Origin: an uncultured Bacilli bacterium
Lineage (GTDB): Bacteria > Bacillota_I > Bacilli_A > RF39 > UBA660
Direction of reading: 5' to 3'
Assembly (NCBI GenBank): GCA_944371685.1
Contig: CALVXV010000026.1
Location: forward strand, 1-12,037
DNA: 12,037 bases
Within the stretch, counting starts at the first letter, position 1; each line of letters opens with the position of its first letter. Under the pieces are notes generated by a model. The model was given only the letters and a program-made list of their open reading frames with translations. It was not told where the DNA came from and ran no database searches. This document shows positions 1-6,854 of the stretch, piece by piece. A program made the position numbers and the translations under genes.

Positions 1-27
1 GAGCCCAAATGATATGATGAAAATATG

Positions 28-56
28 TTGACAAAGCATAAAATATGTAGTAATAT
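28..56 (+). promoter_or_regulatory. Sigma-A type promoter of greA
   Basis: A perfect -35 TTGACA (28-33) is followed after 17 bases by the -10 TAATAT (51-56). The greA start at 91 lies about 35 bases beyond the -10, leaving a short leader with the ribosome binding site. Confidence 0.8.
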
Positions 57-90
57 TTTATGAAGTAAATAGAAAACCGAGGTGAAAATA

Positions 91-561
91 ATGACAAATA
101 CAGATGAAGTTTACGTAACTGAACAAGGTTTAGCTGACATGAAAAAAGAACTAGAATACCTTAAAATGGAAAAAAGACCGGCAGTTATAGAAGCTTTAAA
201 AGAAGCCAGAGCCTTAGGCGATCTAAGCGAAAATGCCGAATACGATGCTGCTAGAAATGAACAATCAGAAACAGAAAATCGTATAGCAGTCTTAGAAAAA
301 CAAATTGAAAAAGCAATCGTTATCAAAAACGTTAAAACCGATAAAGTTTCAGTTGGTAACACCGTTGAATTAGAATATGTTGGAGACGATGATAAAGACA
401 CTTACACAATCGTTGGTGTCAAAGAAGCTGATCCATTTGCAAACAAAATTTCTAATGAATCACCAATCGCTAAAGCTATTATAGGCGCAAAAGTTGGTGA
501 CACCAGAACTGTTAATAGTCCTAACGGTGAATATCAAGTTAAAATATTATCTATAAGCTAA
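91..561 (+). CDS. greA: Transcription elongation factor GreA
   Basis: GreA enters the secondary channel of RNA polymerase and stimulates cleavage of backtracked RNA so that stalled complexes resume. The protein is 156 residues, the usual GreA length. Residues 1-75 form the N-terminal antiparallel coiled coil, whose tip has the conserved GDLSENAEYDAAR block; D44 and E47 match the acidic pair that coordinates the catalytic Mg. The rest is the C-terminal FKBP-like domain, with IVGVKEADP and the closing SPNGEYQVKIL region. I chose ATG 91 because GAGGTG (79-84) lies six bases upstream; an in-frame GTG at 82 would lie inside that ribosome binding site. The gene stands alone with its own promoter and terminator. 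Confidence 0.96.
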   Translation: MTNTDEVYVTEQGLADMKKELEYLKMEKRPAVIEALKEARALGDLSENAEYDAARNEQSETENRIAVLEKQIEKAIVIKNVKTDKVSVGNTVELEYVGDDDKDTYTIVGVKEADPFANKISNESPIAKAIIGAKVGDTRTVNSPNGEYQVKILSIS

Positions 562-582
562 AGGACAACTAAGTCCTTTTTT
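561..582 (+). terminator. Intrinsic terminator of greA
   Basis: A six-base-pair stem AAGGAC/GTCCTT (561-566 with 573-578) with a six-base loop is followed by a T run to 582. The stem starts on the last base of the stop codon. Confidence 0.85.
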
Positions 583-738
583 GTTTATTAGAAATTTGTT
601 ACTATAAAAATTCCATTTACAAAAGCGAGTGCGTTATAGTTATTAAAATAATGATGAGGTGTGATGATATAAAAATACTAAAAGACTATGTATTTAGAAG
701 GAACCACCAAAAAAGCAAAAAGCAGCAAATTATTTTTC

Positions 739-767
739 TTGACTTCTAGTTACATTACCTTTACAAT
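739..767 (+). promoter_or_regulatory. Sigma-A type promoter of rny
   Basis: TTGACT (739-744), a 17-base spacer and TACAAT (762-767) form a near-consensus promoter 36 bases before the rny start. The 156 bases between the greA terminator and this promoter hold no gene that I can support. Confidence 0.8.
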
Positions 768-803
768 AGAATTAGGGAAAAAGTTCCCATATGGAGGTAA
801 AAT

Positions 804-2357
804 ATGAATAATATTGTTTTCTCCATATTGCTGATCTTAATTGGCCTTTTTGTTGGTATTATCTTTATGATAATTTTAAATTCTATTAAATTAATGAATG
901 CTTCCAAAAAAGTTCAAAGCTTGCTTGACAACGCCAAAAAGGAAGCTGATAAACTAAAACGTGATAGTATTTTAGAAGCAAAAGAAGAAAATCATAGATT
1001 AAAAATTGAATTAGATAAAGAAACAAAAGAAAAGAAACAAGAAATTAAAGACTCCGAAGAACGTCTTTTAGCTCGTGAAGAAAGCATGGATAGACGCGAC
1101 CAAACCCTGCAAAATCGTGAACAGATGCTGGAAGATAAAGAAAACAATTTGATACTTAAGCAAAAAGAAATTCAAGAAAAGCAAATGGAGTTAGAAGAAA
1201 CGAAAGATGAACAAATCAAATTATTAGAAAAAATTGCTGGTTATTCAAAACAAGAAGCTCGCGACCTTATAATGAAAAAAGTTGAAAATATGATGAACTT
1301 AGAAATAACCTCATACATCAAAGACCGCGAAGCTGAAGCAAAACTACAAGCCGATAAAAGTTCCAAAGAAATGTTGGTCTCAACCATGCAAAGATATGCA
1401 GCTGATATAGCGGGTGAACAAACCGTTACTGTAGTAACTTTACCAAATGATGAAATGAAAGGAAGAATCATTGGTAGAGAAGGACGAAATATCAGAACTT
1501 TAGAATCAGTTACTGGTGTCGATTTAATTATTGATGACACCCCAGAAGCTTTAGTATTATCAAGCTTTGATCCTTATCGTAGAGAAATAGCTCGATTAAC
1601 ACTAGAAACTCTAATCAAAGATGGACGAATTCATCCAAGTAGAATTGAAGAAGTATACGATAAAACACTTAAAGAAATGCAAGCCAATTTAATTGAAATT
1701 GGAAATAATGCCTTATTTGAACTAGGTATTACTAAAATGGAACCAGAATTAGTAGAAACAATTGGTAAATTACAGTTTAGAACAAGTTATGGCCAAAATG
1801 CCCTAAAACATTCCCTAGAAGTTGCCAATTTAGCTGGACTTTTAGCTGGTGAACTAGGTGAAAACATCACTTTAGCCAAAAGAGCTGGACTACTTCATGA
1901 TATAGGTAAAGCTATCGATCACGAAGTTGAAGGTAGCCATGTTGAATTGGGTGCCAATTTAGCAAGAAAATATGGTGAAAACGAAACCGTTATTAATGCT
2001 ATTGAATCACATCATGGCGATACTGAACCAACAAGTATTATTAGTACTCTTGTTGCGATTGCTGATACTATTTCCGCATCACGTCCAGGTGCTCGTAATG
2101 ATTCTTTAGAAAACTATATAAAAAGATTAACTGAACTTGAACAAATTGGTAACGATGTCGAAGGTGTAGAAAAGGCATATGCCGTTCAAGCTGGTAGAGA
2201 ACTCAGAGTCATCGTTAAACCAGAAGAAATTGATGACTTAGAAAGTCATAAAGTAGCTAGAGAAATAAAAAATAAAATTGAAGAAAACTTACAATACCCA
2301 GGAACAATTAAGGTTGTAGTTGTAAGAGAAACGAGAGTAACCGAAGAAGCCAAATAA
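804..2357 (+). CDS. rny: Ribonuclease Y
   Basis: RNase Y is the membrane-anchored endoribonuclease that starts mRNA decay in many Firmicutes and scaffolds the degradosome. The 517-residue length is close to that of the B. subtilis enzyme. Order of domains: an N-terminal transmembrane helix (about 4-28); a long, charged Lys/Glu-rich coiled coil (about 30-180); a KH RNA-binding domain with the GRIIGREGRNIR signature (220-231); then an HD metal-dependent phosphohydrolase domain with HD at 365-366 (GLLHDIGKAIDHE) and further putative metal ligands in SHVELG, ESHHGD and IADTISASRPGARND. The start has GGAGG at 793-797. The gene has its own promoter and terminator and appears monocistronic. All key motifs are intact. 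Confidence 0.97.
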   Translation: MNNIVFSILLILIGLFVGIIFMIILNSIKLMNASKKVQSLLDNAKKEADKLKRDSILEAKEENHRLKIELDKETKEKKQEIKDSEERLLAREESMDRRDQTLQNREQMLEDKENNLILKQKEIQEKQMELEETKDEQIKLLEKIAGYSKQEARDLIMKKVENMMNLEITSYIKDREAEAKLQADKSSKEMLVSTMQRYAADIAGEQTVTVVTLPNDEMKGRIIGREGRNIRTLESVTGVDLIIDDTPEALVLSSFDPYRREIARLTLETLIKDGRIHPSRIEEVYDKTLKEMQANLIEIGNNALFELGITKMEPELVETIGKLQFRTSYGQNALKHSLEVANLAGLLAGELGENITLAKRAGLLHDIGKAIDHEVEGSHVELGANLARKYGENETVINAIESHHGDTEPTSIISTLVAIADTISASRPGARNDSLENYIKRLTELEQIGNDVEGVEKAYAVQAGRELRVIVKPEEIDDLESHKVAREIKNKIEENLQYPGTIKVVVVRETRVTEEAK

Positions 2358-2369
2358 AGCTTCTTTTTT
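2344..2369 (+). terminator. Intrinsic terminator of rny, stop codon in loop
   Basis: The last rny codons form the left arm (2344-2350) and pair with 2359-2365; the loop CAAATAAA (2351-2358) contains the TAA stop (2355-2357). A T run follows to 2369. I see no matching T run for transcripts arriving from the minus strand. Confidence 0.85.
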
Positions 2370-2370
2370 C

Positions 2371-2413
2371 TTTACATTTTTTAAAAAATATGGCAATCTT
2401 TGGAGTATATTAC
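2371..2413. repeat. Imperfect 43-base direct repeat, copy A
   Basis: This segment matches 2481-2523 at 31 of 43 positions with no gap, by direct count. The best conserved cores are TTTACA followed by a T run, and TGGCNNTCTTTG. The copies are 110 bases apart. Between and around them is AT-rich sequence with no gene I can support. Function unknown; relics of a dispersed element are possible. Confidence 0.5.
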
Positions 2414-2480
2414 ACTTAAATAAACAAACATAATATTTTAAATAAATAATCAAACTAAAATATCTTTTAATAATGATTCC

Positions 2481-2523
2481 TTTACACTTTTTGCGGAATT
2501 TGGCGGTCTTTGAAGAATGATAC
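2481..2523. repeat. Imperfect 43-base direct repeat, copy B
   Basis: Second copy of the repeat at 2371-2413. It abuts the stop codon of the minus-strand membrane-protein gene that ends at 2524. It is richer in G and C than its surroundings (TTGCGGAATTTGGCGG), which makes it stand out from the flanking sequence. Confidence 0.5.
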
Positions 2524-2907
2524 CTAAATCGTTGGATTTTCTCCAGAAGTAACATTACTATTAGAATTAACCCCAACATATAAAACAATTAAGGCCGCTA
2601 TAAAACTAAATATACTTGCTAATATTTGAAAATCTGAAAATTCATCATCAAAATTATATTTTTTCTTAACATTTTTATCCCTAATATTAATATAAATAAA
2701 TATTCCAGCCACTACAAACATTACTAACCTATTAAATATTAAAATATCTGTAGCTTCTTTTTCATCATAAAGAGGCTCTTTTTTCTCTAACTTCATCAAA
2801 AAATCATAAGATAAAGTAATAGATATAATTGTTGTAAAAAGCAAGATAACCGACAAAATTATTTGCCATATAATAAGTTCAGCTTCTTCTAAATTATAAT
2901 TAGTCAT
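2524..2907 (-). CDS. Small three-helix membrane protein, function unknown
   Basis: I do not recognise the family. The 127-residue protein has three hydrophobic segments at about residues 10-33, 57-75 and 95-116, and no cleavable signal. The first loop is charged (EKKEPLYDEKEATD) and the second holds a Lys-rich stretch followed by acidic residues (RDKNVKKKYNFDDEF). The tail is short and polar. The ATG overlaps the stop of the upstream deacetylase gene as ATGA (2907-2904), so the two are almost certainly one transcript with coupled translation. This suggests a role at the membrane or cell wall, but that is inference only. No clear terminator follows on the minus strand. Confidence 0.75.
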   Translation of the reverse strand: MTNYNLEEAELIIWQIILSVILLFTTIISITLSYDFLMKLEKKEPLYDEKEATDILIFNRLVMFVVAGIFIYINIRDKNVKKKYNFDDEFSDFQILASIFSFIAALIVLYVGVNSNSNVTSGENPTI

Positions 2908-4121
2908 TCACTTTCCCTTAATTTTTTTAATTCCAAAAGCTCGCTCACTGTTACAAATTTATATCCTTGCCCCTTTAAATTTTTAAGTATATCATCTAAA
3001 GCATTTAATGAATACTCATGGTTATCATGTAATAATATAATACTTCCGCTTTTGACATTGGGTAAAATATTTTTCAAAATCTTATCCTTAGTTTTTACTT
3101 GCCAATCTCTGGAATCAACATCCCATAAAATAAATTTTAAATCAGTATAACTTTTTAACTTACTATTATATCCACCATAAGTAGGCCTAAACAAATTAGG
3201 CGTAAACCCTGTAACTTTTTTAATAGCCTCTTGTGTCTTACTTATCTCTGCTTGAAATTCATCCTTAGATAATCTAGTAAGTAACTTGTGATCATAAGAA
3301 TGGTTTCCAATTTCACTTCCTTCCTCAAGCATTCTCCTCAAAGTATCTCCATAAAACTCCACTTTGTTTCCTATTAAAAAGAAAGTCCCAGAAGCATCAT
3401 ATTTTTTTAAGACATCTAAAATTTTTTCTGTATATTTACTAGGACCATCATCAAAAGTAATTGCAACAACTTTGTCATCTAAAGAAACGTTCTTCTTTTT
3501 TATTGATAAATAAGTATCATTACCCTCAGCTTTATCAATATCAATCAATAATTTCAAACTATTCAGAGGAATATCTAAATAAATAAGCTCATCATGGTCA
3601 CTTTTAATCTCAGCTGGATTAAAATAAATAGTCAAATTTTCATCATCAATCGTAAAAAAATCATAACTGACATTGCTCAAAAAATCCATATCTGCATCTT
3701 GATACTTTTCTAAAAGTTCCTTCTTTATTTCATAATCTAAACCATCTAAATCTTGAACCAAATCTTCCATCGTAAGGAACTTATCATTATGCTTATTATA
3801 AGTAAATGTTTTAATTTTGTTAATTGTCCTATCTGTAACAATCTCCGTTTGTAAACTTACATTAATAATATCGTTATTTACCTCTTTATAACTGTAAGAA
3901 ATATTAAGCTCTGGTGTATTAATATAATCCATTTTTTTAAAATTATAATAGATTTTATTAACATAAGAACTAATTGCCTCATCTAAAACATTAATACTTG
4001 TAACAGGATAGTTAATAGATACATATGCATTATCTTTACTTATATAACTCTCAGTCCCCTTTGCCTTCGCACATCCACTAACCATTAAAATAATCATAAA
4101 AATAATAGATAATTTTCGCAT
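2904..4121 (-). CDS. PdaC-like polysaccharide deacetylase lipoprotein (NodB domain)
   Basis: Predicted extracellular lipid-anchored enzyme that removes acetyl groups from peptidoglycan or a related N-acetylated glycan. The 405-residue protein begins with a lipoprotein signal ending in VSGC (Cys17). Residues about 30-205 resemble the DUF4163/DUF3298 region found in front of the catalytic domain in Bacillus PdaC. Residues 215-400 are a NodB domain (carbohydrate esterase family 4): TFDDGP (222-227, catalytic Asp and metal-binding Asp), HSYDH (274-278, metal His pair), RPTYG (312-316), WDVDSRDW (333-340) and LLHD (363-366, catalytic His). All expected catalytic residues are present; the third motif has Thr where RPPYG is usual. 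Start ATG has GGGTGG upstream. Substrate cannot be decided from sequence. First gene of a two-gene operon with the small membrane protein. Confidence 0.9.
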   Translation of the reverse strand: MRKLSIIFMIILMVSGCAKAKGTESYISKDNAYVSINYPVTSINVLDEAISSYVNKIYYNFKKMDYINTPELNISYSYKEVNNDIINVSLQTEIVTDRTINKIKTFTYNKHNDKFLTMEDLVQDLDGLDYEIKKELLEKYQDADMDFLSNVSYDFFTIDDENLTIYFNPAEIKSDHDELIYLDIPLNSLKLLIDIDKAEGNDTYLSIKKKNVSLDDKVVAITFDDGPSKYTEKILDVLKKYDASGTFFLIGNKVEFYGDTLRRMLEEGSEIGNHSYDHKLLTRLSKDEFQAEISKTQEAIKKVTGFTPNLFRPTYGGYNSKLKSYTDLKFILWDVDSRDWQVKTKDKILKNILPNVKSGSIILLHDNHEYSLNALDDILKNLKGQGYKFVTVSELLELKKLRESE

Positions 4122-4169
4122 TTAAACCACCCTTAAATAAGTATATGATTTGTTTGCTATAAACATGCC

Positions 4170-4183
4170 AAAAAGCGAACATT
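4170..4183. repeat. 14-base direct repeat AAAAAGCGAACATT, copy 1
   Basis: Identical to 4470-4483, exactly 300 bases away. It lies about 50 bases upstream of the minus-strand deacetylase start, where a promoter or operator for that gene could be. CGAAC resembles half of a Firmicutes LexA site, but the second half is missing. Confidence 0.6.
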
Positions 4184-4469
4184 CTACCTTTTAGTGCAAA
4201 AATAAAGCGAAAACAAAAATGTGGAAAAATTACAAAAAAAGAAAAATAATGAAATAGCAAAAATTCAAAAAACAAAAAATGTAAAAAACGAAAAAAATAC
4301 ACAAAAACCGAAAAAAACACTGAAAAATAAAGGACAAAACCGTTTTTGTAGCTCAAAAAATAACATATTGAAAAATTCAAAAAATAACAAATGTCAAATT
4401 TTACAAAAAAGTCAAAACTAAAATTTCCTGAAAAATAAAGCAAAATAAAAAACGTGATAAAAAACTTTT

Positions 4470-4483
4470 AAAAAGCGAACATT
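4470..4483. repeat. 14-base direct repeat AAAAAGCGAACATT, copy 2
   Basis: Identical to 4170-4183. This copy ends five bases before the -35 box of the nrdD promoter, a typical activator or upstream-element position. Both copies are followed by CTA after zero or two extra T bases, so the similarity is slightly longer than the exact match. Confidence 0.6.
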
Positions 4484-4488
4484 TTCTA

Positions 4489-4517
4489 TTGACTCCCACA
4501 TAATAGTGGTATATAAT
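4489..4517 (+). promoter_or_regulatory. Sigma-A type promoter of the anaerobic reductase operon
   Basis: TTGACT (4489-4494), a 17-base spacer and a perfect TATAAT (4512-4517) lie 24 bases before the nrdD start. It is the only strong promoter before the 8171-8199 terminator, so nrdD, the 55-codon gene, nrdG and the rubredoxin fusion are probably one transcript. Confidence 0.85.
4496..4509. promoter_or_regulatory. Candidate operator, inverted repeat inside the nrdD promoter
   Basis: CCAC and GTGG form an inverted repeat with a six-base centre, ATAATA, placed between the -35 and -10 boxes, where a bound protein would block polymerase. NrdR is an obvious candidate, but the canonical NrdR box has eight bases between its C and G and usually occurs in pairs, so the match is not convincing. 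Confidence 0.35.
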
Positions 4518-4541
4518 CATTTTAGGATATGGGAGGTACTT

Positions 4542-6842
4542 ATGACAATTGAAGAAGAAAAATTAGACTATCTAACAGTCATAAAAAGAAGTGGAAAAAA
4601 AGTGCCATGGAACGGCACTAAAATAGCTCTTGCTATCAAAAAGAGTTTTGACAGCTTAGAAAAAGATGAAGAAAAACATTATTCAGAAAAAGATGTTAAT
4701 AAAGTTTATAATGCAGTCATTAAACGTATTGAAAAAGAATATAAAAATGAAGAAAAAATTAAAATAGAAAATATCCAAGATTTAATTGAATCAGAACTTC
4801 AAAAACAAGGATACCCAGATGTATATAAAGCCTTTGCTGATTATCGTGAACGCCGAAACATTTCAAGGCAAATATTCTTCGGTGAAAAAAAGCAACATAA
4901 ATTTTTAAAAGCCTTAGAAAGCTTAGGCTTAAAATCAGCTCATGAAGAAAACGCTAAAAGAGAAAATGCCAACGTTGATGGCGATACAGCCATGGGAACT
5001 ATGCTTCAATATGGATCTACCGTTTCTAAAGAATTTGCTAAAGCATATTTAATGAAACCAAAATTTGCTGAAGCCCATGAAAATGGCGATATTCATATTC
5101 ATGATATGGACTTCTTACCAATGGGTACAACAACTTGTTGTCAAATTGATTTAAATAAATTATTTAAAAATGGTTTTTCAACTGGTCATGGATTTTTAAG
5201 ACAACCAAAAGACATTCTTAGCTATTCTGCTTTAGCCGCCATTGCTATTCAATCAAATCAAAATGACCAGCACGGTGGTCAAGCTATCCCAGCCTTTGAC
5301 TATTACATGGCTCCAGGTGTACTAGCTACTTTTAAAAAGCAATTAAAACAAGCAATTTACGATTATTTGGATTTAATTGATTTAGAATATTATATTAACA
5401 TGGATAGAATAGCTAAAGAAATTGATAAAATAAAAACAATTGATATTGACTTAAGCATGTTTGAACCTTTTACTAAAGGATCAAAACAAGTAGAAAGATT
5501 ATTCAAAAAAGCCTATGAAAAAGCTTATGAAAAAACTGATAGACAAACATACCAAGCTATGGAAGCATTCATTCATAATCTAAATACCATGCATTCTCGT
5601 GCCGGTGCGCAAGTACCATTTTCATCTATTAACTTTGGAACTGACACATCACCAGAAGGTAGAATGGTTATGAAAAATTATTTACTCGCCACTGATGCTG
5701 GTTTAGGTAATCATGAAACCCCAATTTTCCCAATTTCTATTTTTAAAGTAAAAGAAGGCATTAATTATAATAAAGAAGATCCAAATTATGATTTATTTAG
5801 ATTAGCTTGTGAAGTATCTGCTAAAAGATTATTTCCAAACTTCTCATTTATTGATGCGCCATTTAACTTGGAATATTATGATCCAAATAACTTTGAAACC
5901 GAAGTTGGATATATGGGTTGCCGAACTAGAGTATTAGGAAATAGCGTTGATCCAAATAAATCTATTACACCAGGTAGAGGTAATCTTTCATTTACATCTA
6001 TTAATTTACCAAGACTAGGTATTAAACATGGTATTGTAAGTGGCGAAACAGACTTAGATGGTTTCTTTAAAGAATTAGAAGAACTAATGGACCTAGTTAA
6101 GGACCAATTACTTGAAAGATTTGAAATACAATGTTCAAAAAGAATATATAATTTTCCGTTTTTACTAGGTCAAGGTGTGTGGATTGACAGTGAAAAACTA
6201 AAACCAACCGACCGCTTAAGAAAAGTATTAAAACACGGAACTTTAACTATTGGCTTTATTGGCTTAGCTGAATGTCTAAAAGCCTTAATTGGAAAACATC
6301 ATGGTGAAAGTGAAGAAGCTCAAAAGTTAGGCCTAAAAATAATTGGCTTTATGAGACAAAAAACTGACGAATATACTAAAGAATATAACCTAAACTTTAG
6401 TTTAATTGCTACACCAGCTGAAGGTTTATCTGGTAGATTTACCAATATTGATAAAGCTATATATGGAAAAATCAAAGGTGTAACTGATAGGGACTATTAT
6501 ACTAATTCATTCCATGTTCCTGTTTATTACAACATTTCAGCTGTTAAAAAAATTCAAATTGAAGCTCCATACCATGCATTTACTAACGGTGGACATATCA
6601 GTTATGTAGAATTAGATGGAGATACAGCTATGAATGTCGATGCCTTTGAACAAATCATTAGAGTTATGCATGATAATGGAATTGGTTATGGTGCTATTAA
6701 CCATCCAGTAGATAGAGATCCCGTTTGTGGATATACCGGAGTAATTGGTGATTTCTGCCCTGGCTGTGGTCGTAAAGAAGGCGAAGGAGTCCCAATGGAA
6801 AGAATAAAAAATGCAAGCTTAAACACTTGCGGAGGAAGATAG
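4542..6842 (+). CDS. nrdD: Anaerobic ribonucleoside-triphosphate reductase, catalytic subunit lacking the glycyl radical loop
   Basis: Class III reductase that makes deoxyribonucleotides from ribonucleoside triphosphates without oxygen. The 766-residue protein has an N-terminal ATP-cone regulatory domain (about 8-108) and the ten-stranded barrel core with TTTCCQ (Cys199-Cys200), HSRAGAQVPFSSINFG, and MGCRT (Cys460, the likely thiyl-radical cysteine, by analogy with MGCRS of E. coli). The zinc region near the C terminus has Cys729, Cys739 and Cys742. Known NrdD proteins continue from there into an RxxGYL loop whose Gly carries the radical. Here the chain instead ends in VPMERIKNASLNTCGGR, and that loop is in the next gene. 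Start ATG 4542 follows GGGAGG (4531-4536); the longer in-frame GTG at 4506 lies inside the promoter. Confidence 0.95.
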   Translation: MTIEEEKLDYLTVIKRSGKKVPWNGTKIALAIKKSFDSLEKDEEKHYSEKDVNKVYNAVIKRIEKEYKNEEKIKIENIQDLIESELQKQGYPDVYKAFADYRERRNISRQIFFGEKKQHKFLKALESLGLKSAHEENAKRENANVDGDTAMGTMLQYGSTVSKEFAKAYLMKPKFAEAHENGDIHIHDMDFLPMGTTTCCQIDLNKLFKNGFSTGHGFLRQPKDILSYSALAAIAIQSNQNDQHGGQAIPAFDYYMAPGVLATFKKQLKQAIYDYLDLIDLEYYINMDRIAKEIDKIKTIDIDLSMFEPFTKGSKQVERLFKKAYEKAYEKTDRQTYQAMEAFIHNLNTMHSRAGAQVPFSSINFGTDTSPEGRMVMKNYLLATDAGLGNHETPIFPISIFKVKEGINYNKEDPNYDLFRLACEVSAKRLFPNFSFIDAPFNLEYYDPNNFETEVGYMGCRTRVLGNSVDPNKSITPGRGNLSFTSINLPRLGIKHGIVSGETDLDGFFKELEELMDLVKDQLLERFEIQCSKRIYNFPFLLGQGVWIDSEKLKPTDRLRKVLKHGTLTIGFIGLAECLKALIGKHHGESEEAQKLGLKIIGFMRQKTDEYTKEYNLNFSLIATPAEGLSGRFTNIDKAIYGKIKGVTDRDYYTNSFHVPVYYNISAVKKIQIEAPYHAFTNGGHISYVELDGDTAMNVDAFEQIIRVMHDNGIGYGAINHPVDRDPVCGYTGVIGDFCPGCGRKEGEGVPMERIKNASLNTCGGR

Positions 6843-6846
6843 GAGG
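6841..6846 (+). promoter_or_regulatory. Shine-Dalgarno site overlapping the nrdD stop
   Basis: A perfect AGGAGG uses the last two bases of the nrdD TAG and stands eight bases before ATG 6855. It shows that the small gene is meant to be started independently, not merely reached by readthrough. Confidence 0.85.
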
Positions 6847-6854
6847 AAAATAAA

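Larger units (their letters stand above)
4122..4488. other. Divergent intergenic region with A-rich, gene-free core
   Basis: This gap lies between the divergent deacetylase and nrdD genes. The 4122-4169 end must hold the minus-strand leader; a possible reverse -10 TATACT (4145-4140) lacks a good -35. From about 4200 to 4460 the plus strand is dominated by A, with few C, G or T, and carries short near-repeats, such as TCAAAAAATAACA at 4353-4365 and again at 4377-4389, 24 bases apart. A GTG-started frame at 4221-4421 would give a Lys/Asn/Gln-only protein without a ribosome binding site, so I do not call it. The core is flanked by identical 14-base direct repeats. Confidence 0.7.

Noticed and set aside
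111..401. Minus-strand open frame inside greA, and similar ones inside rny (1241-1540) and the LppM-like gene (8320-8649)
   Set aside because: Antisense shadows of well-supported genes, Ser/Phe-rich, without ribosome binding sites or recognisable domains.
651..749. Possible 32-residue peptide (MMRCDDIKIL...) between greA and rny
   Set aside because: No Shine-Dalgarno site before ATG 651, no good promoter upstream, and its end runs through the -35 box of the rny promoter.
4221..4421. Plus-strand open frame of 66 codons in the A-rich intergenic core
   Set aside because: GTG start without a ribosome binding site; composition is almost wholly Lys, Asn and Gln, as expected from translating A-rich DNA. 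No domain or relative recognised.
4078..4443. Minus-strand Phe-rich open frame opposite the A-rich core
   Set aside because: Complement of A-rich DNA gives runs of Phe; it overlaps the deacetylase start and has no start signal.
4475..4486. LexA (SOS) box upstream of nrdD, from CGAAC
   Set aside because: Only the left half matches; the Firmicutes site needs a facing GTTCG-like half four bases on, and here the sequence is TTTTCT.
6840..6842. TAG of nrdD as a recoded (pyrrolysine or readthrough) codon giving a one-piece NrdD
   Set aside because: A perfect AGGAGG overlaps the TAG and points to ATG 6855. TAG is also used as an ordinary stop for the gene ending at 2524. The duplicated GEGV-ERI segment would be redundant in a fusion. 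Kept as a test, not as the call.
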